In this document: one piece after another, positions 27,006 to 36,018 of the stretch
How the letters are laid out: every line of letters begins with the position of its first letter
Position numbering within the stretch: the first letter of the stretch is position 1
Assembly (NCBI RefSeq): GCF_003570715.1
Contig: NZ_QXXQ01000017.1
Coordinates: 1 to 64,000 of the forward strand
Reading direction: 5' to 3'
DNA: 64,000 bases
DNA from: Gemmobacter lutimaris
Lineage (GTDB): Bacteria > Pseudomonadota > Alphaproteobacteria > Rhodobacterales > Rhodobacteraceae
Position numbers and translations under genes: made by a program
Notes under the pieces: model-generated
Told to the model about the DNA's origin: nothing
Database searches by the model: none
Seen by the model: the letters and a program-made list of their open reading frames with translations, nothing else

Positions 27006-29993
27006 TCAATACTGCAAATAGAAGACGAAACTGGGCTGAAGCCTTGTGTCGAAAACGAAGTCACGCGCGGTCAGATCCTCGCGTTCGATACCTGCCAGAA
27101 AAATCCGGGCCGAAATGTATTGTGTCTCTGCGGAAATCCACAAACCTTTGTCGGACTCTTCAAAGACCAGAAAGTCCAAAGTCGGCACACCAAACCAGTA
27201 GATGTTCAGCAGGTCCACGCCGGGTTCGTAATCACGGATCACATCCGACCCCGTTTCCGCTTCGAAAAAGAAGACGTCCGCCCCCGCCCCGCCTGTCATC
27301 GTGTCATCGCCCGCGCGGCCTGACAGCAGGTTGTCTGCGGCAGAGCCGATGATGCGGTCATTGCCACCGCCGGTTATCACCTGTTCGATACCGGACAGCC
27401 GGTCGCGCCCTTCACCGATGGCAAGGCCCCGCGCACCCAGATCGACCATCATATCGTCTTTGGTGCTGAAGGCGACGCAATCGACCCCCGCGCCGCCGAC
27501 CAATGTATCGTCGCCTTTACCCCCGACCAGAAAGTCATCTCCGCCGCGCCCGTCGATCCTGTCATCGCCGCCCAGACCGGCGAGCAGGTCATTCCCGTCG
27601 CTGCCGGTGAACCTGTCGTTCCCGCGCCCGCCGATCACCCCCTCGATGCCGAAATAGCTGTCGCCCGCCGCCGTGCCGGCAAGGCCACGTCCCTCGGTCA
27701 GATCAACCCCGACCGGGCGGCGGTCTGTCGAAAAATCCAGCAGGTCAAGCCCGTCACCGCCATCAATGCTGTCGGCGCCTGCCCCGCCGGTCAGCCGGTC
27801 GTCGTCGTCGCCGCCATCAAGGGTATCGCGCCCCGCCCCGCCAAAAAGCTTGTCCCAGCCAGGGCCGGAAGACAGCAGATCATTGCCATCCCTGCCGACC
27901 AGCAGGTCATCGGCCGTGGCACTGAAGAACACATTGTCCGCAGAATCGCCGAGCATCCGCGCAAGAACGGTGCCGATGGCCACATGGGCTTCGATGCTGC
28001 GAAACATCTGGTGGTTTGTTGGTCCGATGCTGGTGGCTTCCAGATCGAAGTTCCAGATGAAATGCGATGGCAATGAGCCCCCGATAAAAGACCATTCCCC
28101 CATGACCGCAATATCCTGGCCCGATCCACCATCCATGATCGGCCCAGAGCCGGACAACGTATCGTCGCCCGCCCCACCATATTTGCTACCCGACGCCTCG
28201 ATATAGTCATTACCCGCGCCGCCGTAAAACTGCCCGCTTTGCCATACGGTGTCCGGAAAATCATGCATCACCTCGGACGAAACAATGCGGTCATCGCCCG
28301 CGCCACCATAGGCAATGGCCTTTCGTGGATCGGCGCTCTCACGATGCAGCCCGACGCGGATCAGATCATCCCCCGCACCACCGTAAAGCCGGGTCCGTTC
28401 GATCTGCCCCGCAATGGTATGGCTTCCGTCCAGCGTGTCGTTGCCCTGCCCGCCATAGATCGCATGCCGCCCGCCAGCCCCGATCAGCAGATCATCCCCC
28501 AACCCGCCCGAGAGTGTGGTATCATCCGGCGACAGCAGCACCCGGTCATCGCCCGCCCCGGCATCGTGCTGACCGCCATTCTGCAACCAGATCGCATCGT
28601 CGCCCGCAGTCAGCGGCCCCTTCAGCATCTTGTCGGGCAGGAAATCGAAACGGGCCAGCGACAGCCCGCCCTTGCCATCAAAGACGCCCTCTTCGATCAG
28701 GTGCCAGACGTAAAGAATACCTGTGTTGCTCAGCACCACATTCCAGTCCGTATCAGAATAGGGCCAGTATCCCATGTCGATGACATCACGGCTGGCCTCA
28801 CCTTCCGGCGTCAGAATGCGTCCGGTCATCCGCGGATAGTCAACGTCCCACAGCAGGATGTTGCCATCGTCCAGCGCAATCACATGCAGCGGGTCCGCGG
28901 CGGTCAGCTTTCCGAGCTCGGGCACCCGTTTGCGCGCCATCAATTCGGTGCCGTCACTGTCGTAAAGCGCCATGTAACGATCACCTTCAACATCCAGATC
29001 GGAAGTCGCATTGCTGAACACGGCGACCCGACCGTCCGAAAGCACAAGGACTTTCTCCACCGAGGACCATTCGCCGGGCTGGTTGGGATCGAAGGCGCTT
29101 GTGACGGGCTTGCCATTGGCATTGAAGAACTGAAGCCCATGACGCAGGTCCGCATCGCGGTCCGGGCTGTGAACACCCCAGTTGACGACAAAACCGCCGT
29201 TATCCAGCGCGGTCACCTCCATCCGCAGTTCTTCATGCCTTACTTTTGCGGTGAAGGTGGTCGTGCGCAGAACCGTGCCGTCGCTGTCGTAAAGCGTCAG
29301 AACGGCGGGGGCGTTGACATGCTTCTTCGGATTGAATGTGCTTATTGTGGAAAATGTGGTCCAGCTCAGCATGCGCCCGGTTTCAAGCGCGATCGCCCCC
29401 ACATCCTTGGCGATATTGCCCTTGAACGGCCCGGCGTCGAGTGGCCGGGGATCGCCCAGCCGGTTGCCGTCGGGATCGACGAACTGCACTTGATAATGCC
29501 GCCCCGAAGTGGAGGTCACCGCATAGGCGCCGTCCTTCAGCACCAGCACATCCCTTGCCACCTCCCAGCCCGCGTATGGATCCTTCGGCAGGACCTGTTC
29601 ATCCTCGACCGGGTTGCCCGCAGCATCGAACCGGCGGAACAAGGGTGTAAAGTGATAATCGTAATAGGGTGGATCCCGGCGGGGAAACTGGCCAAGGCTT
29701 GACCAGCTGATCACAAAGCCGCCATCCGGCAGGGCGGCGGCATAGGGTGCCGTCTGTTCGTAAAGCGTGGTCTGCGTAACAAGGAACGCCTCGCCCTGCG
29801 GCTGACCGTCGGCCCCGACAATCCGCGCATAGATATCGCCGGTTGGACGCACATCCTCAAGCATGCGGGTCCAGACCACCAGCATCCGGCCCTCGGTCAG
29901 AGGCACCATCTTCATGTAGCGTTCACTCAGGTAGTCTTGCGTGTCGATCTCGGTCAGCGGGCCGGTCAGGAAAGGCAGATCGAACGCAACCAT
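27006..29993 (-). CDS. RTX (haemolysin-type) calcium-binding repeat protein
   Basis: This is a 995-residue predicted secreted protein without a Sec signal peptide. Residues about 20-470 carry repeated blade-like segments (LPDGGFVISW, LDNGGFVVNW, DGRVAVFS) suggesting a beta-propeller. Residues about 478-910 hold roughly twenty glycine/aspartate nonapeptides of the GGxGxDxL type (for example GGAGDDTL, GGKGDDTL), which bind calcium and fold outside the cell. A final ADVFFFEAETGSDVI block precedes a C-terminus typical of type I secretion substrates. GGAG lies seven bases before the ATG. No HlyB-type transporter is encoded beside it: the adjacent ABC genes are of the MacB/Lol kind. The enzyme activity or binding target is unknown. 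Confidence 0.88.
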   Translation of the reverse strand: MVAFDLPFLTGPLTEIDTQDYLSERYMKMVPLTEGRMLVVWTRMLEDVRPTGDIYARIVGADGQPQGEAFLVTQTTLYEQTAPYAAALPDGGFVISWSSLGQFPRRDPPYYDYHFTPLFRRFDAAGNPVEDEQVLPKDPYAGWEVARDVLVLKDGAYAVTSTSGRHYQVQFVDPDGNRLGDPRPLDAGPFKGNIAKDVGAIALETGRMLSWTTFSTISTFNPKKHVNAPAVLTLYDSDGTVLRTTTFTAKVRHEELRMEVTALDNGGFVVNWGVHSPDRDADLRHGLQFFNANGKPVTSAFDPNQPGEWSSVEKVLVLSDGRVAVFSNATSDLDVEGDRYMALYDSDGTELMARKRVPELGKLTAADPLHVIALDDGNILLWDVDYPRMTGRILTPEGEASRDVIDMGYWPYSDTDWNVVLSNTGILYVWHLIEEGVFDGKGGLSLARFDFLPDKMLKGPLTAGDDAIWLQNGGQHDAGAGDDRVLLSPDDTTLSGGLGDDLLIGAGGRHAIYGGQGNDTLDGSHTIAGQIERTRLYGGAGDDLIRVGLHRESADPRKAIAYGGAGDDRIVSSEVMHDFPDTVWQSGQFYGGAGNDYIEASGSKYGGAGDDTLSGSGPIMDGGSGQDIAVMGEWSFIGGSLPSHFIWNFDLEATSIGPTNHQMFRSIEAHVAIGTVLARMLGDSADNVFFSATADDLLVGRDGNDLLSSGPGWDKLFGGAGRDTLDGGDDDDRLTGGAGADSIDGGDGLDLLDFSTDRRPVGVDLTEGRGLAGTAAGDSYFGIEGVIGGRGNDRFTGSDGNDLLAGLGGDDRIDGRGGDDFLVGGKGDDTLVGGAGVDCVAFSTKDDMMVDLGARGLAIGEGRDRLSGIEQVITGGGNDRIIGSAADNLLSGRAGDDTMTGGAGADVFFFEAETGSDVIRDYEPGVDLLNIYWFGVPTLDFLVFEESDKGLWISAETQYISARIFLAGIEREDLTARDFVFDTRLQPSFVFYLQY

Positions 29994-30148
29994 TTGTTAC
30001 TCCATCAAAGACAACGTGTCGTTGCGGCCCTCGCGGGGCGCACCGCACGCCACGCGAGCATTGGCCGCAACCTCCGCCCGTTCAAGTGTTTTCGTCAGAC
30101 CGGCCGACAGCACACGCCCGCCCGCAGCCGGCCCGCCGGAAAAGCGCA

Positions 30149-31333
30149 TCAGCCGCGCGCCCGCAAGGCGGCTGTCAGCGGCAGGCGGGTTGCGGCAAGG
30201 GCGGGCAGGGCACCGCCCAGAAGGCCCGTCACCAGCCCCAGCAAACCGGCGCTCAGCATCACCTGCGGGGTGACGGCAAGCTGGAACCCGATCCGCGTAT
30301 TGCCCGCGCCCAGCGTGCTGGCCTGCCAGCCGTTGAACAGCAGCCAGGACAGCCCCGTGCCCAGAGCCACCCCCGCCAGCGCCAGCACCGCCGCCTCGGC
30401 CCATGTCGCCAGAAAGGTCGGCACCCGGCCAAAGCCGATGGCGCGCAGCGTGGCAATCTCGACCGTCCGGTCCGCAACGGAGGACATCATGGTATTCAGC
30501 GCGCCCGCCGCCGCCCCCACAGCCATCAGCAGCGCAAGGGGCCAGCCGAACATACGGATCAGATCGGCTGTGCGACCGGACTGCCCGGCATAAAGATCAG
30601 GCTCGGGCAGGGCAGTCAGCGGCAGGGCGGTGATCCTGTCCAGCGCCTGCCGCAAGGTGGCAATCCCGGCCGGATCGACCAGCCGCAGCCGCAGGCTTTG
30701 CACCTCGCCCTGCCGGTCGAAAGCGGCGCGCACCGTATCCAGATCAGCCCAGATTTCGGATTCAAACGCTGACCCGCCTGCGCTGAACAGACCGACGACC
30801 GTCCAGTCCAGCGTGCCCAGCCGCACGGTCCGGCCAAGGGCAAAAGCCGGAATATCGCGCGCAAGCGTTTCGCCCACCACGATTTCGCGCATGCCGGGGG
30901 CGAAGATCCGTCCGTCCGTCAGCGTCACCCCGTCCCGCAGGCCGGGCCCGGCTTGATCCATTCCGCGCAGCGCAAGCGATGTCGCGGCGGCCTCGGTCGT
31001 CACCACGATCTCGCGCGAGGCGATCAAGTGCCCCGCCGCATCGCGGGCCGCGCCAATGTCCCCGCCAAGGGCCATGATCCCGCGCAGCGCCTCGGACGAA
31101 ATCTCGGACCCGGTTTCCTGATTGGTGCCGCCGCCCAGAACCACCGCAACCAAGGGCGATCCGGTGCCGGTCAACACCTTTTCGAACCCGGCCGCCATGG
31201 ACAGAAACCCCGCCAGAACACCGACAACCAGCGCGACCGACAGCATCATGGACAGCGAAATCGCCATCCGCCGCCGCAGACCGGCCAGATTGGCCCGCAT
31301 CATGACAAGAAATTGCCTGACAAGACTGGACAT
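30149..31333 (-). CDS. ABC transporter permease, FtsX/MacB-like (second permease)
   Basis: This 394-residue permease has one N-terminal membrane helix (about residues 24-46), a large periplasmic domain (about 50-275) and three C-terminal helices. The last region carries the FtsX-type cytoplasmic segment VEIATLRAIGFGR near 305. This topology is that of LolC/MacB-like mechanotransmission permeases. It is the last gene of the export operon, four bases after its sister permease; a gap of 155 bases separates it from the RTX gene on the same strand. Together with the other permease, the ATPase and the adaptor it should form a cell-envelope export complex. Confidence 0.87.
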   Translation of the reverse strand: MSSLVRQFLVMMRANLAGLRRRMAISLSMMLSVALVVGVLAGFLSMAAGFEKVLTGTGSPLVAVVLGGGTNQETGSEISSEALRGIMALGGDIGAARDAAGHLIASREIVVTTEAAATSLALRGMDQAGPGLRDGVTLTDGRIFAPGMREIVVGETLARDIPAFALGRTVRLGTLDWTVVGLFSAGGSAFESEIWADLDTVRAAFDRQGEVQSLRLRLVDPAGIATLRQALDRITALPLTALPEPDLYAGQSGRTADLIRMFGWPLALLMAVGAAAGALNTMMSSVADRTVEIATLRAIGFGRVPTFLATWAEAAVLALAGVALGTGLSWLLFNGWQASTLGAGNTRIGFQLAVTPQVMLSAGLLGLVTGLLGGALPALAATRLPLTAALRARG

Positions 31334-31337
31334 GGGA

Positions 31338-32480
31338 TTACCTCGTTCTGAAAGCGGCGGTGACGGGAATGCGCATCGCGCGGATGGCGGGGATCAGGCC
31401 GGTTGCAAGGCCAAGCCCAAGGATCAGGACCAGGGCCACGCCCAGCGTCTGCACCGGCAGCACCAGACCAAGGCCCGGCCCGATCATCACCGTGGCCAGC
31501 TTTGCCAGCGCCAGCCCGGCCAGCCCGCCGGTCAGGAAGATGAACAGCGTCTCGCCCAGAACCAGCGCAAGCAGCCGCCCTTGCGAAAAGCCAAGCGTTT
31601 TCAGCACGCCGATTTCAAACCGGCGTTCGCGCACCGCAAGCATCTGGGTATTGATGACGATCATCAGCAGGGTGACGAAGGCCGCGCCCACCACCAGATC
31701 AATGATCAGGCCCACATCGGCATATTGGCGCATGAAGGCCTGAAGGAACTGCTTTTCCGATTGCGTCCTGGTTGGCGCGGCAGAGTTGGCAAACAGCGCG
31801 TCGATCTGCCGGGCCAGATCGGCAGCCTTGATGCCGGGCGCGGGGCGCAGCACAAACGCCTCTACCCGGTCGGTTCCGCGTGTGCGCAGCGCATTGACGT
31901 AATCATAGCGGGCAATCACGAAATGGGTGTCGCTGGCGGGGGATGCGCCCTCGAAAATACCGGCGATTTCAAAGCGCCAGTCCCGGCTACCCTCTTTATT
32001 CGGGGTGGCGGGCACGGTCACGGTGATGCGCTGTCCGACGCGCCAGCCCTGCACCTCGGCCAGCGTTCGCCCGACCAGAACCCGGTCGCGGCCCGTGGCA
32101 AGGGCGGCCATCAATACGGGCGTCAGCCCCAGCTCGGTCCCGCTGACTTGCACCATGGTCGCGGGATCGACCGCGCTGATCGCAACAATGTTGCTTTCCC
32201 TAACGGCATAGCCGCGCAGGCGGGTCATCCAGCTTACCGCCGCGATGCCCGGCTCGGCCGCCAGCCGCGACAGATGCGCCATCGGCAGCGATTGCCCGCG
32301 CCCGGCCGCACTGGCCACGCCCAGCACATCGTCGCTGGCCGATCCGGCCGCCATGTTGCCCTGTTCAAAACTGGCGGTCAGACCATGGATCAGAAAGGCA
32401 ATGGCCACGCAGAGCATCAGCAGCACGGTCCGCAGCGGCTTGCGCCAGGCATTGCGTCTGGCAAGACGGAAATATCCCAT
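31338..32480 (-). CDS. ABC transporter permease, FtsX/MacB-like (first permease)
   Basis: This permease of about 380 residues has the same design as its neighbour: an N-terminal helix (LRTVLLMLCVAIAFLIHG), a long periplasmic domain, and three C-terminal helices with the FtsX segment RRFEIGVLKTLGFSQ. The two permeases differ in sequence, so the transporter is probably a heterodimer. The start is either the ATG at 32480, overlapping the ATPase stop as TGATG, or a GTG three bases upstream; I chose the ATG. Tight coupling to the ATPase supports one complex. Confidence 0.87.
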   Translation of the reverse strand: MGYFRLARRNAWRKPLRTVLLMLCVAIAFLIHGLTASFEQGNMAAGSASDDVLGVASAAGRGQSLPMAHLSRLAAEPGIAAVSWMTRLRGYAVRESNIVAISAVDPATMVQVSGTELGLTPVLMAALATGRDRVLVGRTLAEVQGWRVGQRITVTVPATPNKEGSRDWRFEIAGIFEGASPASDTHFVIARYDYVNALRTRGTDRVEAFVLRPAPGIKAADLARQIDALFANSAAPTRTQSEKQFLQAFMRQYADVGLIIDLVVGAAFVTLLMIVINTQMLAVRERRFEIGVLKTLGFSQGRLLALVLGETLFIFLTGGLAGLALAKLATVMIGPGLGLVLPVQTLGVALVLILGLGLATGLIPAIRAMRIPVTAAFRTR

Positions 32481-33187
32481 CACGCGGCCTTCCGTTCTTC
32501 GACGAACTGGCCCTTGTCCAGATGCAGGGTGCGCCGGGCATGGGTGGCGGCCTGCGGATCATGCGTCACCATGACGATGGTCTTGCCAAGCTCGCGGTTG
32601 AGAAAGCGCAACATGTCCAGCACGTCATCGGCGGACTTGCGGTCCAGATCGCCCGTCGGCTCGTCACACAGCAGCAGGGCAGGATCGGTGACAATGGCGC
32701 GGGCAATGCCCACGCGCTGTTGCTGGCCGCCCGACATCAGGGCGGGATATTGCCTGCCACGCCCCGCAAGCCCCACCAGCTCCAGCACCTTTTCCACCCG
32801 CGCCCGCCGGTCGCCCGCCGCGATGGGCTTGAGAAGCAAGGGCAGTTCCACATTCTCGGCCGCCGTCAGCATGGGCAGCAGGTTATAGAACTGGAACACG
32901 ATGCCCATGTTATGCGCCCGCCACGCGGACCGCGCGCTTTCGCCCATGCTGTCAAGCCGCGCGCCGCCAATCTGCAAGGTGCCGCCATCCGGGCTGTCGA
33001 TCCCCGCCAGCATGTTCAGCAGTGTCGATTTGCCAGAACCGGACGGCCCCATGATGGCGACAAAATCGCCCCGCGGTATGGTCAGGTCCAGCCCCGAGAA
33101 AACAGGCACCGTTTCGGTGCCGATGCGAAAGCCCTTTCGCACGCCTTGCAGCGTGATCCATGGGGTAAGGTCCGGGGTAGTGGTCAT
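32480..33187 (-). CDS. ABC transporter ATP-binding protein, LolD/MacB type
   Basis: This 235-residue ATPase shows Walker A GPSGSGKST (near residue 48), the Q-loop VFQFYNLLPMLTA typical of the LolD/MacB/FtsE group, the signature MSGGQQQRVGIARA, Walker B LLLCDEPTGDLD and the switch histidine in VMVTHDP. It should power the two FtsX-like permeases encoded directly downstream. Its ATG overlaps the adaptor stop by four bases (ATGA). Confidence 0.93.
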   Translation of the reverse strand: MTTTPDLTPWITLQGVRKGFRIGTETVPVFSGLDLTIPRGDFVAIMGPSGSGKSTLLNMLAGIDSPDGGTLQIGGARLDSMGESARSAWRAHNMGIVFQFYNLLPMLTAAENVELPLLLKPIAAGDRRARVEKVLELVGLAGRGRQYPALMSGGQQQRVGIARAIVTDPALLLCDEPTGDLDRKSADDVLDMLRFLNRELGKTIVMVTHDPQAATHARRTLHLDKGQFVEERKAA

Positions 33188-34233
33188 TCACCTGCTCCTT
33201 CTGTTCCGGTGAAAATGCGAAGACGCGCCGCCATGGCCGGGCGAATGCCGGCAGGCGGGCCGGTCAGGGACATGCGCAGGGAAACGGTGCCCTTCTCGGC
33301 CGAAATCACCGGCGCGATGCGCAGGATTTCAACCTTGAAGGGCTGGTCGGGATAGCCGTCCAGCGTGGCCTCGCCCCGCAGGCCGGGGCGCAGACCGGCA
33401 ATGCCGGTTTCGGCCACGTCGGCGTCGATCACCATGCGGGTCGTGTCGGTGATGGTGGCAAGGCTGTCACCCGCCCGCACCCCCTCGGCACGGGCCAGCA
33501 CCGTGTCGCCGACATGCGCGTTCAGCCGGGTTACCGTGCCGGCAATCGGGGCGCGGATCGTCAGATCGGCCACCCGCTCCGCCGCGATCCGCACGGCCAG
33601 AGCGGCCTCGTCAACCGCCTGCCGGGCCATCAGGACCGCATTGGCCGCCAGATCACGCCGGCTCCGGGCCTCGTCCACCTGAGCCCTGGCCACCGCCTGA
33701 CTGGCGGCAAGCGCTGTCTGCCGCGCAAGGGCAGCCTCGGCTTGTTTCAGCTCGATCTCGCGGGCGGCAAGGGCCAGCTCCGCCGCAGTTCGCCCGGCTT
33801 GCGCCTGCTCCAGCCCGAACCCCGCCGCAGCGTCGGCCAGCGTGATCAGAACCTGCCCCGCTGCGACCCTGTCGCCCGTCTGCACCGGAACAGCGATGAT
33901 GCGCCCTTCGGTCCGGGAAAAAACCGTGGTTTCATTCGGGGCGACGACATAGCCCGAGCCGGTAATCTCTTGCCTGACCGGCCCGGGCGCGGGCATCGCC
34001 ATGGCAACCGGCAGTCCGGCCATGGCTTCCGGCGCGGTCGGTGGCGCCTCCCGCCACGACAGGGAATTCCCTGCCGCAAGGGCCGTCAACGCCGCGGAGG
34101 CAAGCGCGGCTGCAAGCAGGGTCCATCGCCAGACAGGCCGGCCCGGCGAAGGACGTGTTTCAGGCGATGCCGTCAGGGTCAGGGACCGCAGCGCATCGGC
34201 AAATCGGGGTGAGGTATGCTCAAGGGTGTCCAT
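33184..34233 (-). CDS. Periplasmic adaptor (HlyD/MacA-type membrane fusion protein)
   Basis: I start this 349-residue protein at MDTLEHTS (34233), since a further-upstream ATG adds only unsupported residues. A single membrane helix lies at about residues 36-56, followed by a lipoyl half-motif region (GSGYVVAPNETTVFSRTEGRI), a long alanine-rich coiled coil (about 150-230), a second lipoyl half (IRAPIAGTVTRLNAHVGD) and a beta-barrel. Adaptors of this class link an inner-membrane transporter to an outer-membrane channel or pass substrate through the periplasm. It is the first gene of the adaptor-ATPase-permease-permease operon. No TolC-like gene is in the window. Confidence 0.9.
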   Translation of the reverse strand: MDTLEHTSPRFADALRSLTLTASPETRPSPGRPVWRWTLLAAALASAALTALAAGNSLSWREAPPTAPEAMAGLPVAMAMPAPGPVRQEITGSGYVVAPNETTVFSRTEGRIIAVPVQTGDRVAAGQVLITLADAAAGFGLEQAQAGRTAAELALAAREIELKQAEAALARQTALAASQAVARAQVDEARSRRDLAANAVLMARQAVDEAALAVRIAAERVADLTIRAPIAGTVTRLNAHVGDTVLARAEGVRAGDSLATITDTTRMVIDADVAETGIAGLRPGLRGEATLDGYPDQPFKVEILRIAPVISAEKGTVSLRMSLTGPPAGIRPAMAARLRIFTGTEGAGE

Positions 34234-34317
34234 GCCCCGAGACTGGCGGTCCGGGGCGTCGCTTGCGCCCTGAAACACGATTTCGGAGGTGCGAAATCGC
34301 GATTCAGGCCGCGCCGC

Positions 34318-35382
34318 TCAGGGGGAAGGCGGCCTCAGCCGGGTCTCGCGCCGCCGGGTCTCGCGCCATTGCACCGGGGCCATATCCGTTACCCGGCGAA
34401 ACTCGCGGTTGAAGTTCGATTTGGTCTGGAACCCCACATCAAACATGATCTCGGTCACCGGCTTGTCCGAGGTCGCCAGCAGGTCGCAGGCTTCGGCAAT
34501 GCGGAATCCGTTCACATATTGCGAGACGTTCTTGCCGGTGCTGCGGTTGATCGCCCCCGAAATCTGCCGAGCCGGGATCAGCGTCTTTCGGGCCAGCCTG
34601 TCCAGCGTCAGTTCGGCATCGTGGTAAAGCTTCCGCCCCTCCAGTTGGGCGGTGATAGTGGCCATGATCTCCCGATCCCCCTCGACCGGCCCCGCGGCCG
34701 GCGCGTCGCGGTCTTCCTCCACCGGCGAGGGGCTGCGGCTGGCAATGGTGGCCGCCACCGACAGCGCGATCAGACCCGCCAGATTGCCCATGGTAATCAG
34801 GATGATCGCCTGCGACCCGCGCCCCTGTGCAATGTCGAGAAAGACATACAGATCCAGCAGCGCCGACAGCAGAAGCATCACGGCGGCAAAGATGATCGAC
34901 CGATAGGCGGGGGTCGCATTCTCTAAGGGCATCAGGCGCAGCGCATCGGCCCCCGGCCGCATCAGGAACAGGATGGCCGCGGCATAAATCACAAACACCG
35001 CAACCAGTGCCATATCCACCGCATCGCGCCAGAACAGCATCAACCCCACGATCAGCGCCGCCGGCAGGGCATGCAGGACAAGTTGCCTGCCCAATGGCAA
35101 CGGGCTTTTCCGCACCAGCAGCGAAACCCCGCCATAGGCCAGCGGCGGAAGCAGGGCCGCCACCACCGGCAACAGATACATCGCCCCCTGAACCTCGTAT
35201 CCCCAGCGCAAACCTGACAGGACAGATTGCAGGATACTGGCTCCGATCAGCGCCAGAAACGGCAGGTTCGCGGGTTTACCGCCAGCGCGCAGCCTGTCAT
35301 CGCGGCGGATGACCTCGATCAGAAGAACAAGAAGCAGAAGGGCGACGACAAACGGCAGGGGTATTGATGGCATGGCAGGCAT
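34318..35382 (-). CDS. AraC-family regulator with N-terminal membrane domain
   Basis: This 354-residue protein has about seven hydrophobic helices in residues 5-215 and an AraC-type DNA-binding domain at the C-terminus (about 245-345). The latter is recognised by LDRLARKTLIPARQISGAIN and the second helix-turn-helix region with IMFDVGFQTKSNFNREFRR. Membrane-tethered AraC proteins are thought to sense the envelope or a membrane-soluble signal. It lies 84 bases upstream of the efflux operon on the same strand, so it probably controls that operon or is its first gene. No good ribosome site is visible before the ATG, and the ATG at 35373 is an alternative start. Confidence 0.85.
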   Translation of the reverse strand: MPAMPSIPLPFVVALLLLVLLIEVIRRDDRLRAGGKPANLPFLALIGASILQSVLSGLRWGYEVQGAMYLLPVVAALLPPLAYGGVSLLVRKSPLPLGRQLVLHALPAALIVGLMLFWRDAVDMALVAVFVIYAAAILFLMRPGADALRLMPLENATPAYRSIIFAAVMLLLSALLDLYVFLDIAQGRGSQAIILITMGNLAGLIALSVAATIASRSPSPVEEDRDAPAAGPVEGDREIMATITAQLEGRKLYHDAELTLDRLARKTLIPARQISGAINRSTGKNVSQYVNGFRIAEACDLLATSDKPVTEIMFDVGFQTKSNFNREFRRVTDMAPVQWRETRRRETRLRPPSP

Positions 35383-36018
35383 TACATTGGCGTTCCGCCG
35401 ATCATGCCCGGTTCAGCCCGCAGATGCGACCTCGATCATGTTTCAGGACGTGTTTTCGTCCCCCCTGAATCCGGCACCATCCTGATTTGATGATCCCGTC
35501 CGGGGTAGCGACATCTCCGAAAGGATCACGGCGCAGGGGGCGCCCCGTTCCATGTAAACCGTGTCCAATTTCTGGCTTCATCCTGAAAACCATCAAGCAT
35601 AAATACTACATAACTATCCTTATCCGCAAAAAGTCACGCCCTGCCAGGTTCTCGTCACTGCCCCCTGGGAGTCTGGGCAAGGTCCGCAGTCTGGATCTCG
35701 CCAGCATCAACCGCATGCGCATGCATGAGCATGGCCACCTTGTCACGATGGACGCAGCCGGAAACGTGCTTTGGTCGGTGCCGGAAAGCGGCGCGATTCC
35801 GGGATCGCGGCGGCGCCTGCTTTCGGACGGAACGCTTCAGATCGTAACACCGGATTTCGCCACGATGATCAGGCAGAACCGTTAGCCTTCGCCCCCACCC
35901 AAACGTCGGGCCCCGGCATGACACGGGACAAACCGGCATGACGCAGGGGCCGGCTTCATGTCATGCTCGGTCTGCGGGGCAATCTCCCGCACCGGCCTTA
36001 CTGACGGAAAGATCTTGC
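35383..36018 (+). other. Intergenic region between divergent araC-type and PLD genes
   Basis: About 635 bases lie between the divergent regulator and the phospholipase gene. A stretch near 35590-35640 is clearly richer in A and T than anything nearby, as expected for promoters or a relic of inserted DNA. One short reading frame at 35715-35885 is listed separately. I see no tRNA, no convincing terminator hairpin and no repeat. Confidence 0.5.
35715..35885 (+). CDS. Possible small protein, unknown function
   Basis: This 56-residue reading frame starts MRMHEHGHLVTMDAAGNVLW and ends in a TPDFATMIRQNR-like tail. The frame stays open upstream to 35487, but that part is basic and of unlike composition, so I prefer the internal ATG. 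The segment DAAGNVLWSVPESG looks like a real protein strand pattern, but no family is recognised and no strong ribosome site precedes it. It may be non-coding or the remnant of a longer gene. Confidence 0.3.
   Translation: MRMHEHGHLVTMDAAGNVLWSVPESGAIPGSRRRLLSDGTLQIVTPDFATMIRQNR

Noticed and set aside
28239-29702. 487-residue plus-strand frame opposite the RTX gene
   Set aside because: The minus frame has about twenty RTX repeats and propeller-like strands; the plus frame has no recognisable domain.
31122-32888. 588-residue plus-strand frame opposite the permease and ATPase genes
   Set aside because: Biased composition, no motif, and it lies opposite clear ABC transporter genes.
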